In this document: one piece after another, positions 8,917 to 17,955 of the stretch | Layout: every line of letters starts with the position of its first letter | Position numbering within the stretch: position 1 is the first letter of the stretch | Assembly (NCBI GenBank): GCA_040752835.1 | Contig: JBFMGG010000007.1 | Coordinates: forward strand, 496,001-560,000 | Reading direction: 5' to 3' | Source: Campylobacterota bacterium | GTDB lineage: Bacteria; Campylobacterota; Campylobacteria; Campylobacterales; Sulfurimonadaceae | Length of the DNA stretch: 64,000 bases | The notes under the pieces: generated by a model | The model's database searches: none | Told to the model about the DNA's origin: nothing | Seen by the model: only the letters and a program-made list of their open reading frames with translations | Program-made: the position numbers and the translations under genes

Positions 8917-8932
8917 GCGCACGAAAATTGCA
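8917..8932 (+). promoter_or_regulatory. Sigma-54 (-24/-12) promoter candidate upstream of the nifQ-like gene
   Basis: The sequence GCGCACGAAAATTGCA matches the sigma-54 consensus TGGCACG-N4-TTGCA at all positions except the first two. The -24 dinucleotide therefore reads CG, not GG, which could weaken it. It lies 34 bases before the ATG at 8966. Confidence 0.45.
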
Positions 8933-8965
8933 TTCCTTTCCGATATACCGATAAGGAGGGAAGCT

Positions 8966-9295
8966 ATGAACGAACACGACCTCATGCGCCGGGAGATCGA
9001 AAACCACCTGAAAAAGTACGCCGCGGACGAGGAGGCCAGATACGATATCGCGCCGCTGATTGCGGCTAAATCGCTCGAAATGAACCACCTTTACCAGGAC
9101 CTTGGCTTTAAAAACCGCATCGAGATGGGGCAGTTCATGTCACGTCATTTTCCCCGTCTGGCCGAAATGAAGCCCAAAGAAAAGCTCTGGAAAAAATTCC
9201 TCTACGACGCCATCGGCAAAGTAGCCCCCGCGTGTGCCGGATGCAATGACCGCGAGCACTGCTTCACCTGCCTGATCGCCGAAGCGAGCGCCTAA
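8966..9295 (+). CDS. Short NifQ-like protein
   Basis: NifQ helps deliver molybdenum for FeMo-cofactor and uses a C-terminal cysteine cluster. This 109-residue protein ends with KLWKKFLYDAIG followed by CAGCNDREHCFTC, which resembles the NifQ tail, a KFLY segment followed by Cx4Cx2Cx5C. Here the first cysteine is missing and an extra one follows, giving Cx2Cx5Cx2C. The protein is shorter than typical NifQ of about 170 residues or more. GGAGGG precedes the ATG. Its stop overlaps the next start as TAATG. The NifQ link fits the nif context but is not certain. Confidence 0.6.
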   Translation: MNEHDLMRREIENHLKKYAADEEARYDIAPLIAAKSLEMNHLYQDLGFKNRIEMGQFMSRHFPRLAEMKPKEKLWKKFLYDAIGKVAPACAGCNDREHCFTCLIAEASA

Positions 9296-9552
9296 TGCAC
9301 AAGATGCCGCCAAGCGAAGAGAGACTTCGCGTCATGAAATCGATTTTTTCACTGAGCGATGAAATCGAGTACAACATCTACGAAGCCGACGATATCGCCG
9401 AATATGCACGTATGGAGGCCGATACCGTACGACGGATCATACGGGAACTCTACGACGAGGGATTTTTAGGAGAGTGCATGAGCATCGGCGACGACGGATA
9501 CGAAACGTTTTACCTGAACAAAAAAGGGCGCATCTTCATCGGCATGGAATGA
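9295..9552 (+). CDS. Small winged-helix-like protein
   Basis: An 85-residue protein translationally coupled to the nifQ-like gene (TAATG). The middle reads as a helix-turn-helix with a short wing: ADDIAEYARMEADTVRRIIRELYDEGFLGE followed by two short beta-like strands (YETFYLNKKG). No cysteines suited to metal binding or signal peptide are seen. It may regulate its neighbours or bind a nif protein. I do not recognise a named family. Confidence 0.6.
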   Translation: MHKMPPSEERLRVMKSIFSLSDEIEYNIYEADDIAEYARMEADTVRRIIRELYDEGFLGECMSIGDDGYETFYLNKKGRIFIGME

Positions 9553-9569
9553 CCCTCCCTGACTGGCCG

Positions 9570-10664
9570 TTAGAGCGATGAGAGGGGAGCACGACCCGCC
9601 AGAGAGGAGGGGAGTTCCCCCAGGGCGTCGTTGACGTCGGCGGGTTGAGGGAGTATTTTATCCAGCGTGTTGACGGGATCCATCAGCATTTCCCAGTTTT
9701 TGACGACGTCATGAAAATGGACCGTGCCGGTTTTTTCGGGATCGAGCGTAAAGCGGGGGTCGTCGTAGTGCTCGAACGACGTCGTGTTCTCGATTCCCGC
9801 AGAGAACGATCCTTCCGCATCGCTAAGATCAAGGCGTACGGTAACGTTCGAAACGCGCCCCGAACGATCCAGCGCAATGTCAAAATCGGTGGCGAGGACA
9901 AATCGGTCCAACACGGCGGCAATCCGTTTCTGATCGCTTAGAATCATGTAGGCCCCGTATTCTTCTTTGGTTAAAACGCCATCTTGAAATAGGCGGGTGA
10001 TTGCGGCATCGCTGAAGCGGAGGAACCATCCGACCGATTCGTTATGGTCGAGTCGAACCCGTATATTCCCGCTTGCCGTGTCATAATACGCCAGTGACCC
10101 GTTCATCTCCCCGAACCCTTTGAGCGTCCCCTCCTTCAAAGCGCGGTTCATACTCCGAAACGCCGTAGCGTTGAATGCGTCCTCGGGAAAAAAGTTTTGC
10201 ATCAGGGTATCGTTGAGATCGAAGCGAATCAGTTTTTTCTCATCGTCGGGCCGCATCGGGAAGAGGGTATTTAGAAACGAATTGCCGATATAGAGGACGC
10301 GTTTTTCATAGTCGGCCATCAGCGGCACCCTGAGGGAGATTTCGACGTTGTTTTGCGCGTATCGAAGATCGTACAACGCTTCGGAGCGTGCCCGTTGCAT
10401 GTCTACGGAGCCCCGTGCCTGGAGGCTGATCGATCTGAGGATGCTCAGCCCTTTGTCGACGTACGCCGCCGTCTTGTCGGTTTCATCGGATTGATCGTGC
10501 GATACCGACAGTTTTGTGATTCGGGTGGAAGAGGTATAGTCGTAGCCTTGCGCGCGGAACGTTTTATCGAGAGCCGCATTAAGGGATTGATGGGGTGTGG
10601 ACGTGCTGCATCCCGTAACAAATACGATGGCGAACGCCGCAGCCAGTACGGTTGGGAAACGCAT
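9570..10664 (-). CDS. Predicted lipoprotein of unknown function
   Basis: The start at 10664 has a strong GGAGGA ribosome-binding site and gives a lipoprotein signal peptide, MRFPTVLAAAFAIVFVTGCS, with the acylated Cys at about residue 19. The remaining 345 or so residues are soluble, rich in alternating polar and hydrophobic strands (for example SGNIRVRLDHNES and RSGRVSNVTVRLDL), and have no recognised domain. It lies 53 bases downstream of the TolC-type gene on the same strand, so the two may be co-transcribed and act in the same envelope system. Confidence 0.65.
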   Translation of the reverse strand: MRFPTVLAAAFAIVFVTGCSTSTPHQSLNAALDKTFRAQGYDYTSSTRITKLSVSHDQSDETDKTAAYVDKGLSILRSISLQARGSVDMQRARSEALYDLRYAQNNVEISLRVPLMADYEKRVLYIGNSFLNTLFPMRPDDEKKLIRFDLNDTLMQNFFPEDAFNATAFRSMNRALKEGTLKGFGEMNGSLAYYDTASGNIRVRLDHNESVGWFLRFSDAAITRLFQDGVLTKEEYGAYMILSDQKRIAAVLDRFVLATDFDIALDRSGRVSNVTVRLDLSDAEGSFSAGIENTTSFEHYDDPRFTLDPEKTGTVHFHDVVKNWEMLMDPVNTLDKILPQPADVNDALGELPSSLAGRAPLSSL

Positions 10665-10717
10665 GTCGCTTCCTCCTTCAAGCAAATAGTCTATTATAGT
10701 CAAACAAAGCCGAATCC

Positions 10718-11998
10718 TCAACGAATCGCCGTTTTTTCACGGAACATTTCCAAGCCGCCCTGAAGCAGGAGCGAAACATTGAGGGTGAAGAGTTCACTCT
10801 CCAGCGTTGCGGCCGCGGCTTTAGCGGCCGCAAGATCGGCAATCGCACGGCCCAGTTCGTCCGCACTCGAAAGCTGGTTCTCGAACCGTCCCCGCGTAAG
10901 TTTTGTATACTCGGCGGCGGCTTTGATCCGCATTTGCGCGCTCAGAAGCTTGCTTCGGGTTGCTTCGATCTCCAAAGCCGTGTTTCGGATTTCGGAGACG
11001 ATACGGTTTGTATAATCTTCGATCGCGGCATATGCGGCCATTTCGGACGCTTTTGAGGCCTGAATCGCGTGATAGTCGCTCATCCCCGAAAAGAGGTTCC
11101 ACGACGCGACGATCCCTCCGTAACTTTTATCGGGGTTCGTGTATCCGTCGCCGTTCAGATCGAATGCGTCACCGTGGCGCTTGAGCGAAGCAACAAGCGC
11201 GATTTGGGGATACCAGCGGCTCCGTGCGAGCGCAATGTCGCTCCGGGCGATTCCGAGCGCTTTTGCGAGGGAGAGGAGGTCTTCGCGGTTGATCCGCGCA
11301 GCCGTTTCCACCTCCGCAGGGTCCGGCGCCCAGAGCGCCTCGGAGGGGAGCTTTGCCGTATCGACACGACCGCCTGTGAGGTAGGAAAGGGTATTGAGCA
11401 GCCGCAGCCTTGCACTTTTGCTTTCGGCGATATCCGCTTCGATTTCATACCCTTTGGCTTCGATGGCGTAGAGTTCGGCCGGCGCCAGCAGACCGTTGGC
11501 GTACATCCCCCGCGCTTTTGCGTACGAGGCATCGATGGCATTTTTAGCTTCCGCCTGTGCGGCGATTACCGCTTCATAGCCTGCCGCTGCGGCATAGAGC
11601 CGTGTCGCATCCAGGTAAAGGTTGCGCTTGAGATCGGAGGTTTCGAGCAATGCTTTTTCGTGCTGGAGTTTGGCTTTTCCGGCCGATGCGGAGAGGGCAA
11701 ATCCACTGAAAAGGGGATAAGTCAGAGAGAGTTCGCCTTCGACGTTGTTACGCGAAGCGGTCTGCATTTTCGACGATGCAAGCACCGCCGTCGGCGTTCG
11801 GTTGAGTTTGAGGGCACTGAGACGGGCGTCGAGCGAGGGAAGGTGTTTCCCTTCGGCCGCGAGATACGCTTCGTAGGCCGAGTGTTCCACCGCTCGGGCG
11901 CTTTGAACGGCATGCGAAGCGTCGATCCCGGCCAGAATTTCGGGATAGCTCTGAGCGAATACCAGTGTCGGCAAAATGAACGGCAACAAACGCTTCAT
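10718..11998 (-). CDS. TolC-family outer membrane efflux protein
   Basis: A 426-residue outer-membrane channel candidate with an N-terminal signal peptide (MKRLLPFILPTLVFAQS). Two long alpha-helical repeats rich in Ala, Glu and Lys match the TolC/OEP fold: each half has a motif of the type YPLFSGFALSASAGKAKLQ and SWNLFSGMSDYHAIQASKA. The start at 11998 has GGAGAG upstream. It is divergent from the HlyD-ABC genes across a 107-base gap, so the whole set most likely forms one tripartite exporter through both membranes. Confidence 0.88.
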   Translation of the reverse strand: MKRLLPFILPTLVFAQSYPEILAGIDASHAVQSARAVEHSAYEAYLAAEGKHLPSLDARLSALKLNRTPTAVLASSKMQTASRNNVEGELSLTYPLFSGFALSASAGKAKLQHEKALLETSDLKRNLYLDATRLYAAAAGYEAVIAAQAEAKNAIDASYAKARGMYANGLLAPAELYAIEAKGYEIEADIAESKSARLRLLNTLSYLTGGRVDTAKLPSEALWAPDPAEVETAARINREDLLSLAKALGIARSDIALARSRWYPQIALVASLKRHGDAFDLNGDGYTNPDKSYGGIVASWNLFSGMSDYHAIQASKASEMAAYAAIEDYTNRIVSEIRNTALEIEATRSKLLSAQMRIKAAAEYTKLTRGRFENQLSSADELGRAIADLAAAKAAAATLESELFTLNVSLLLQGGLEMFREKTAIR

Positions 11999-12105
11999 GC
12001 GCTCTCCTTTTCTATTTGTCAATATAGTCACGATACGATTAATTGATACTGAATTAAGCTACAACGCTATAAGATGGTCTAAATCTAGAAATAGGGCAGT
12101 CGAAT

Positions 12106-13263
12106 ATGTTTTCCACCCTGAAGAAGTACTGGTTGGGCGCTCTGATCGCGGTATTATTCGGCATAGGCGCCGTTTTGATCTATATCCGTCTCCATCCGCC
12201 CCGGTTAGCTGAAAACCTGATTCAGGGGACGGGACGGATCGATGGCGATTTGATCAATCTCAACGCGAAATACCCCGGCAGGCTCAACGGCATCGGTGTC
12301 GAAGAAGGAGAAAGGGTACGCCGTAACCAGACGATCGCTCTGATCGATAGCCAAGAGTCCCGTGCACAGCACGATCAGGCCGTAGCCAGACTCGATGCCG
12401 CACGCCGCGAATACCGCTCCCGGGAAATCGAGCTGGACATCCTGCGACGAACGCTGCCCCAGACTCTTTTGAAAGCCGACGCCAATCTGGCCCTGAGCCA
12501 GCGCTCCCGCGACGAGCTCGACCGTATGCTCAGCGCCCAGAAAAACATCGTCGCGCAAAGCGAAAAAGATTTCGAACGGATGCGCGATCTGGTGGAAAAA
12601 CGCCTTGTCGAATCACGCCAGCTCGAAACCGCCGAGCTCAAGCTGAAAACCGATCGCGAACAGCTCGGTGCGCTCATCTACAAGCGCAAACAGCTCGACG
12701 AAACGATCGCCATCGCCGAAAGTTCCCGCATCGAGGCGGTACTGGCCCAGCGGAAAATCGATGCGATGCAAGAAGCCAACAACGCGCTTGCAGCGGGGAT
12801 CAAAGCCATGGAAGCATCGCAGGCCCAAAGCCGTGCGGTCCTCAGTGAAATGGAGTTGCGTTCCCCGGTGGACGGCTTCGTTGTTGAAAGGATCGCCCAC
12901 AACGGCGAGGTGGTCGGAGCCGGTAATCCGGTCGTGACACTGATCGATCCCTCCTCGCTCTACCTGAAAATTTTCGTCGATACGCTTCAAAACGGCAAAA
13001 TCAAAATCGCAGACCGCGCCGTCATTTTCGTCGATGCGTATCCGGACCGTCCCATAGCGGCCAAAGTAGTCCGTATCGAACAAAAAGCCGAATTCACCCC
13101 CAAAGAGGTCTCCGTTGCCAGCGACAGAATTCAGCGGGTGTATGCCGTCCATCTCAAACCCCTCAAGCCCGATCCGCTTCTCAAACTCGGCCTTCCGGCG
13201 GTGGGTGTCGTGACGCTGGACGGCAAAAATCTTCCCGGCACCCTTCGGGAAGTCCCCGAATAA
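12106..13263 (+). CDS. HlyD-family membrane fusion protein
   Basis: A 385-residue periplasmic adaptor anchored by one N-terminal membrane helix (WLGALIAVLFGIGAVLIYIRL). The first lipoyl half (LINLNAKYPGRLNGIGVEEGERV) is followed by a long coiled-coil hairpin (about residues 85-240), the second lipoyl half (RSPVDGFVVERIAHNGEVV) and a beta-barrel domain. It is followed after 13 bases by the ABC ATPase, so it belongs to the same export operon, linking the permeases to the TolC-type channel encoded upstream on the other strand. Confidence 0.9.
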   Translation: MFSTLKKYWLGALIAVLFGIGAVLIYIRLHPPRLAENLIQGTGRIDGDLINLNAKYPGRLNGIGVEEGERVRRNQTIALIDSQESRAQHDQAVARLDAARREYRSREIELDILRRTLPQTLLKADANLALSQRSRDELDRMLSAQKNIVAQSEKDFERMRDLVEKRLVESRQLETAELKLKTDREQLGALIYKRKQLDETIAIAESSRIEAVLAQRKIDAMQEANNALAAGIKAMEASQAQSRAVLSEMELRSPVDGFVVERIAHNGEVVGAGNPVVTLIDPSSLYLKIFVDTLQNGKIKIADRAVIFVDAYPDRPIAAKVVRIEQKAEFTPKEVSVASDRIQRVYAVHLKPLKPDPLLKLGLPAVGVVTLDGKNLPGTLREVPE

Positions 13264-13276
13264 AGGGGTAAACCGG

Positions 13277-14881
13277 ATGCTCAGGGTCGACAACGTCACC
13301 GTCCGCTATAAACAGCACATCGGTATACGCAACGCCTCGTTCACGGCCAAAGAGGGGGAAATTATCGGCTTTATCGGGGCCGACGGGGCCGGAAAAAGTT
13401 CGCTGATGCACGCCGTTGCCGGTGTCGGGGCGTTCGAAGGGCAGATACGCTTCAAAGAGACCCTCTACCGCTCTCCCGCCGAAGCCGAACCCATCAAGGC
13501 CGATACCGCATTCATGCCGCAGGGGATCGGGCTGGTACTCTATGAAATGCTCAACGTCGGGGAACATCTCGATTTTTTTGCCGACATCCGCAATCTCTCT
13601 CTTGATGGCGACTACCTCGATTACAAACGCCGTCTGCTCCATATGGCTGGGCTGGAGCGTTTCACGGACCGGAGGGCGGGAAACCTCAGCGGCGGTATGA
13701 TGCAAAAACTCTCCCTCATCTGTACCCTGCTGCACCGCCCGAAGCTCCTGATCCTTGACGAACCGACGACGGGCGTCGACCCTCTCAGCCGGATCGAACT
13801 GTGGAATATCCTCGACCGGATACGCCGCGAAGAGGGGACCATCATCCTCGTCAGTACCGCCTACATGCAAGAAGCGGCCCGCATGGATAAAATACTGCTT
13901 TTCGACGAAGGGGAGATCATCGCGGGCGGTACGGCATCCGAACTCATCGAATCGGTACGCCCGATGACCTATGTCCCAGGCGGCGGTTCCCAAGGCTTTA
14001 CAACCATCGATGCCCTCTATTCGCTCGAACCTCTGGAACTTCCACACGCCGAGCCCACTCTCGAAGCGCTGTTTTTCGTCAACGCGCTCCGAAAAGCCCG
14101 GACGCTGCCGCCCATTACGATAACTGCGCGCCCCGAAGAATACGATCACGCGTCGACAGTCATGGAAGCCCATGCCCTGACCAAACGATTTGACGGATTT
14201 GTTGCGAACGATTCGGTGGATATTCGACTCAACCGCGGCGAGATATTGGGGCTTTTGGGAGCCAACGGCGCGGGAAAAACGACGTTTATCAAAATGCTTC
14301 TCGGGCTTTTGCCGATCGACGGTGGAAAACTCGAATTGCTGGGGCGCCCGGTCCAAAACGCATCGGATCGTCAGACCCTCAAGGCATCGATCGGCTACGT
14401 CAGTCAGCATTTCGCCCTCTATAACGACATGACGGTCCGCGAAAACCTGCTGTATTTCGCCGCCATGCGCGGTATTGCACTGTCAAAATCCCTCGAGAAA
14501 ACTTCCCTCTATGCCGAGGAACTCGGATTTAAGGAGTACCTCGACGAGATCCCCTCCAACCTTCCGCTGGGGATCAACCAGCGTTTTTCACTCGCCGCCG
14601 CCCTGTTGCACGATCCGCTGGTCCTTTTCCTGGACGAGCCGACGTCGGGGGTTGACGCGATCGCGCGTGCGCAGTTCTGGCAGCTCCTCACCGCCCTCAA
14701 ACAAAAATGGGGAATCGCGATCCTTATTACGACCCATTACATGAGCGAAGCGGAATTTTGTGATCGCATCGTCCTCTTGCGCGACGGCAAAAAGATAGCC
14801 GACAACAGTGTCGATGAACTTTATGCGCTACATCCGGGTGCGCAGAGCTTCGAAGAGATCTTTATGGAGTATTACCGATGA
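13277..14881 (+). CDS. ABC transporter ATP-binding protein with two fused nucleotide-binding domains
   Basis: A 534-residue cytoplasmic ATPase with two tandem ABC domains, as in YhiH/RbbA-type exporters. Domain 1 (about 1-220) has Walker A GADGAGKSS, signature LSGGMMQK and Walker B LLILDEPTTGVD. Domain 2 (about 295-530) has Walker A GANGAGKTT and Walker B LVLFLDEPTSGVD, but its signature reads LPLGINQR in place of LSGGQ. The two domains are joined by a linker lacking motifs. It overlaps the first permease gene by 4 bases. The substrate is unknown; drug or lipid-like compounds are common in this family. Confidence 0.92.
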   Translation: MLRVDNVTVRYKQHIGIRNASFTAKEGEIIGFIGADGAGKSSLMHAVAGVGAFEGQIRFKETLYRSPAEAEPIKADTAFMPQGIGLVLYEMLNVGEHLDFFADIRNLSLDGDYLDYKRRLLHMAGLERFTDRRAGNLSGGMMQKLSLICTLLHRPKLLILDEPTTGVDPLSRIELWNILDRIRREEGTIILVSTAYMQEAARMDKILLFDEGEIIAGGTASELIESVRPMTYVPGGGSQGFTTIDALYSLEPLELPHAEPTLEALFFVNALRKARTLPPITITARPEEYDHASTVMEAHALTKRFDGFVANDSVDIRLNRGEILGLLGANGAGKTTFIKMLLGLLPIDGGKLELLGRPVQNASDRQTLKASIGYVSQHFALYNDMTVRENLLYFAAMRGIALSKSLEKTSLYAEELGFKEYLDEIPSNLPLGINQRFSLAAALLHDPLVLFLDEPTSGVDAIARAQFWQLLTALKQKWGIAILITTHYMSEAEFCDRIVLLRDGKKIADNSVDELYALHPGAQSFEEIFMEYYR

Positions 14882-15990
14882 GACTCCGCATCATCCGGGC
14901 TTATATTTATAAAGAACTCGTCGAACTGGTCCGTTCGCGCTTTATTGTCATGGTTTTTTTGCTGCCGACGATGCTTTTGCTGCTTTTCGGTTACGGGATA
15001 CGGATGGAGGTGACCGGGGCGCGTACGCTGATTATCGACAACGACAACAGCACACTTTCCCAGCGCCTTATCGCCAAATTCGAGCACTCTCGTTATTTCC
15101 GTACACAGGTAGAGCCGATCAGCGAAGTCCAGGCGCTCGGGCGTATCAAACAGGCCAAAGCCGACGTCATCGTCGTCATCCCCGAGTCGTTTGAAAAACG
15201 GCTGCTCCACAACCAGCGTACCGCCATCGGGGTATTCGTGGACGCAGCGTTTCCGAGTCGGGGCGTCACGATCGAAACGTATGTACGCGGGGTCATCCTC
15301 GATGCCGCATCGGGTCTTGGAGCCGTTGGAAATACCACCTTGATACGTATCAATCAGCGGACCCTTTTCAACCAGGCGATGCGCGACGAAGACGCTATCG
15401 TTCCAGGGCTGATCGGCCTGGTTTTGCTCGTCTCGCCGGCCATTCTCGGAGCATTGCTGATCGTCAAGGAAAAAGAGCGGGGGACGATTTTCAACTTTTA
15501 CGCCTCCCCCCTCTCGAAATGGGAGTTTCTCACGGCCAAGCTGATCCCCGCGTTCCTGCTCCATTCGCTTAATATTTTCGTCCTTTTCCTGTGGGCGGTT
15601 TATGTTTTCGACGTTCCGTTCCGAGGGAGTTTCTGGCTCTATTGGATCGCATCGGAAGTCTATCTGCTCATCAGCATCTCGATCGGCATGCTCATCTCCG
15701 TCGTGACCCGGACCCAGATCGTCGCGGTGGTTCTCACCATCATCATCACGATCATCCCCGGATTTATGTATTCGGGGATCATCATGCCCATTTCCTCCAT
15801 GAGCGGCCCGTCGCAAATCGAGGCCCACATCTTCCCGGTCATGTACTACAACCATATTCTCTACGATGTCTTTTTGATCGGGGAGGGGATCGAATCGGAA
15901 AAAACGGTGCGCTACCTGGGGATCATGTTTTTGTATGCGCTCACCCTTCTGGGTCTGGGACGGCTGTTTCTGCGCAAGGAGCTCAGATGA
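14878..15990 (+). CDS. ABC-2 type permease (first subunit)
   Basis: A 370-residue inner-membrane protein. One N-terminal helix (FIVMVFLLPTMLLLLFGYGI) is followed by a periplasmic domain of about 150 residues and five C-terminal helices starting with VPGLIGLVLLVSPAILGALLIVKEKERGT, the usual ABC-2 layout. ATGA overlaps link it to both the ATPase and the second permease. It is expected to form a heterodimer with the next gene product. Confidence 0.9.
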   Translation: MRLRIIRAYIYKELVELVRSRFIVMVFLLPTMLLLLFGYGIRMEVTGARTLIIDNDNSTLSQRLIAKFEHSRYFRTQVEPISEVQALGRIKQAKADVIVVIPESFEKRLLHNQRTAIGVFVDAAFPSRGVTIETYVRGVILDAASGLGAVGNTTLIRINQRTLFNQAMRDEDAIVPGLIGLVLLVSPAILGALLIVKEKERGTIFNFYASPLSKWEFLTAKLIPAFLLHSLNIFVLFLWAVYVFDVPFRGSFWLYWIASEVYLLISISIGMLISVVTRTQIVAVVLTIIITIIPGFMYSGIIMPISSMSGPSQIEAHIFPVMYYNHILYDVFLIGEGIESEKTVRYLGIMFLYALTLLGLGRLFLRKELR

Positions 15991-17069
15991 ACCGGACGTT
16001 CTGGGCCATCGTGGGTAAAGAGATGCTGTCGTTCATACGCTCTTGGCAGCTTGTCCTCGTCGTTTTGTATTCGTTCACGGTCGAAGTCTACATTGCGGGA
16101 AGCGGTATCGAAATCAATCCGCGCAACGTTGCGGTCGGCTACGTCGACGACACCGGAGGGGGAATCAGCCAAAAAATCCTTGCACGGCTGCATGGTCCCG
16201 AATTCCTCCCGCCGCAGCGTTTCCGTTCCCAAGAAGAGCTTAGCCGCGCGATATTCGACAAAGAGATCATCGTGGGAATCGTCTTCGACGCCGATTTTGA
16301 AAAAAACCTCCGACGGGGCCAAAGTACGCAGCTCAACGTCCTCCTCGACGCTACGGCAGCCTCGCAGGCCTATACGACGATGGGATATTTGCAGAGTATC
16401 CTTCTTGATATTGCCGCGCCCGACATCCGGGTCGACGTCGCCAGCCACAAACTTTTCAACGAAAATGCCGACAATCACACCTTCATGGCGCTGACCGAAA
16501 TGCTTTCCATCATCACGATGCTGACCGTTATCCTCACCGCCGTAGTCTTCGTCAAAGAAAAAGAGCAGGGGACCTGGGACATCATGCTTCTCATGCCCGT
16601 CGACCCCAAGCTGATCATTCTGGCCAAATCGTTTTCCCAGGTACTGATCGTGATGGCTGGGATCGTCATATCCCTGGGATTCATCGTACTCGGTGCCTTT
16701 GCAACGCCGCTCAACGGCTCGTTTGCGGCATTTGCGCTACTGAGTTTCTTTTACGTCTGTGCCAGCGCGGGCATCGGGCTTTTCATCGCCGCGATCGCAC
16801 GCGACGTGATGCAGGTGGCACAACTCTCTATCATCGTCATGATGCCCCTCATTTTCCTCAGCGGTGCCTGGACGCCCATATACGCCATGCACCCGGTGTT
16901 GCAGGTTGTATCGCTCGCTTCCCCCCTGCGGTATTACATCGAGGGGACCGAAAGCATCTTCTACCGAGGCAGCGGATGGATCGATCTGCTTCCCTATTTC
17001 GGAGGGGTTATTGCGGTGGGAGGTATCATGTACTGGATCGGATTTCGTAAAATAGGGCGGTTGTTCTAG
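15987..17069 (+). CDS. ABC-2 type permease (second subunit)
   Basis: A 360-residue paralogue of the preceding gene, with the same plan: an N-terminal helix, a periplasmic domain and a C-terminal set of helices that begins at about SIITMLTVILTAVVFVKEKEQGTWD. The start at 15987 (MNRTFWAIVGKEM) overlaps the previous stop by 4 bases; the frame is open further upstream only as a shadow. It is the last gene of the export operon and is followed directly by a perfect inverted repeat. Confidence 0.9.
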   Translation: MNRTFWAIVGKEMLSFIRSWQLVLVVLYSFTVEVYIAGSGIEINPRNVAVGYVDDTGGGISQKILARLHGPEFLPPQRFRSQEELSRAIFDKEIIVGIVFDADFEKNLRRGQSTQLNVLLDATAASQAYTTMGYLQSILLDIAAPDIRVDVASHKLFNENADNHTFMALTEMLSIITMLTVILTAVVFVKEKEQGTWDIMLLMPVDPKLIILAKSFSQVLIVMAGIVISLGFIVLGAFATPLNGSFAAFALLSFFYVCASAGIGLFIAAIARDVMQVAQLSIIVMMPLIFLSGAWTPIYAMHPVLQVVSLASPLRYYIEGTESIFYRGSGWIDLLPYFGGVIAVGGIMYWIGFRKIGRLF

Positions 17070-17071
17070 CG

Positions 17072-17100
17072 TGTATCAGATAGATAATCTATCTGATACA
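17072..17100. repeat. Perfect 13-bp inverted repeat with 3-base spacer
   Basis: Arms TGTATCAGATAGA and TCTATCTGATACA flank TAA, two bases after the second permease stop and 11 bases before the stop of the convergent HTH gene. It could be a bidirectional terminator, though no T-run follows, or a protein-binding palindrome. Confidence 0.6.
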
Positions 17101-17110
17101 GCCACGGGAT

Positions 17111-17302
17111 TCAGGGTTTCGTATTGATTTCTCTGAGGTATTTGGCAGCAGTGGCCGTACTGATCTGCGCCTCTTCGGCGACGGAACGCACGGTCGGTTT
17201 TTTTCCGTAAAGCAGATGGATCCCGATGGCGGCCTGAATTTTTGCTTTCACCTGCTTTTCGCGGATTTTTCGGGCTTTTGCAGCCCCTTTTTCACTTCCC
17301 AT
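17111..17302 (-). CDS. Small HTH protein
   Basis: A 63-residue protein with a basic N-terminus (KGAAKARKIREKQVKAKIQ) and a C-terminal helix-turn-helix (TVRSVAEEAQISTATAAKYLREI). The start at 17302 has AAGGAG upstream; the open frame extends 25 codons further but without a ribosome-binding site. It may be a transcription regulator of the export operon or of the Rrf2 gene next to it. No named family recognised. Confidence 0.6.
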   Translation of the reverse strand: MGSEKGAAKARKIREKQVKAKIQAAIGIHLLYGKKPTVRSVAEEAQISTATAAKYLREINTKP

Positions 17303-17380
17303 ACATCTCCTTTTGACGGCGCAATTATAGCGCTTCCGTACCCGATTTCGAGAGGGATGATGCTGAGGAAGCGTCAAACG

Positions 17381-17800
17381 CTAGATTCGCGTATGAACGT
17401 TCCCGCTCAGCGAGGCGAGGGTGGTCGAGCGGATCATCGTGTCGATCATCGCATTTGGCGCCGTCCACTGATCGTGAAGTGCGCACGGATTGGCAGCGTC
17501 GCACGAGTCGAAACCGAGGATACAGCGCGAAGATTCCGACGTTTCGCCGATCGCTCCCAGAATGTCGTAGAGTCGAATCTCTTCACCGCTTTTTGCCAGA
17601 CTCAATCCTCCATCCCTGCCGCGAGCGGCATACACTAATCCCTTTTTGACCAGCCGGGTCATGAGCCGGGTGAGGTACTTGTAGGGGAGACCAAGCTCGC
17701 GGTGCAAGACGCTGACCGGCTGCAAAGCCCCATCATGACGATGCAGATAGATCAAAACCCGGATCGCGTATTCGGCGGTTTTGGAAAAATGCATACTCAT
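17381..17800 (-). CDS. Rrf2-family regulator with a three-cysteine Fe-S motif
   Basis: A 139-residue cytoplasmic regulator. The winged helix is at residues 1-75 (FSKTAEYAIRVLIYL; GLPYKYLTRLMTRLVKKGLV; GRDGGLSLAK). Three cysteines in RCILGFDSCDAANPCALH (Cx6Cx5C) match the [Fe-S] ligand region of IscR and NsrR. It is divergent from the HPP gene with a 155-base shared region that contains a palindrome. NsrR-like sensing of nitric oxide or nitrite stress is the likeliest role from context, but IscR-type or redox sensing cannot be excluded. Confidence 0.8.
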   Translation of the reverse strand: MSMHFSKTAEYAIRVLIYLHRHDGALQPVSVLHRELGLPYKYLTRLMTRLVKKGLVYAARGRDGGLSLAKSGEEIRLYDILGAIGETSESSRCILGFDSCDAANPCALHDQWTAPNAMIDTMIRSTTLASLSGNVHTRI

Positions 17801-17901
17801 GGTTTATCCTTCTTAATGCGTTCAACCGATTCTAATCCAAGTTTGCTTCTTATTCGCATAACATACTCTTTAAATACATGAAACTAAATCGGCAGCTAAA
17901 T

Positions 17902-17917
17902 ACTATTCGAAGATAGT
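17902..17917. promoter_or_regulatory. Possible operator palindrome between the Rrf2 and HPP genes
   Basis: ACTATTCGAAGATAGT has matched ends (ACTAT and ATAGT) around TCGA, in the divergent intergenic region about 39 bases before the HPP ATG. Its position would suit binding by the Rrf2 regulator. Confidence 0.35.
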
Positions 17918-17955
17918 AATAATACAATACTGCCATATTTATCCAGGAGTCCAAC

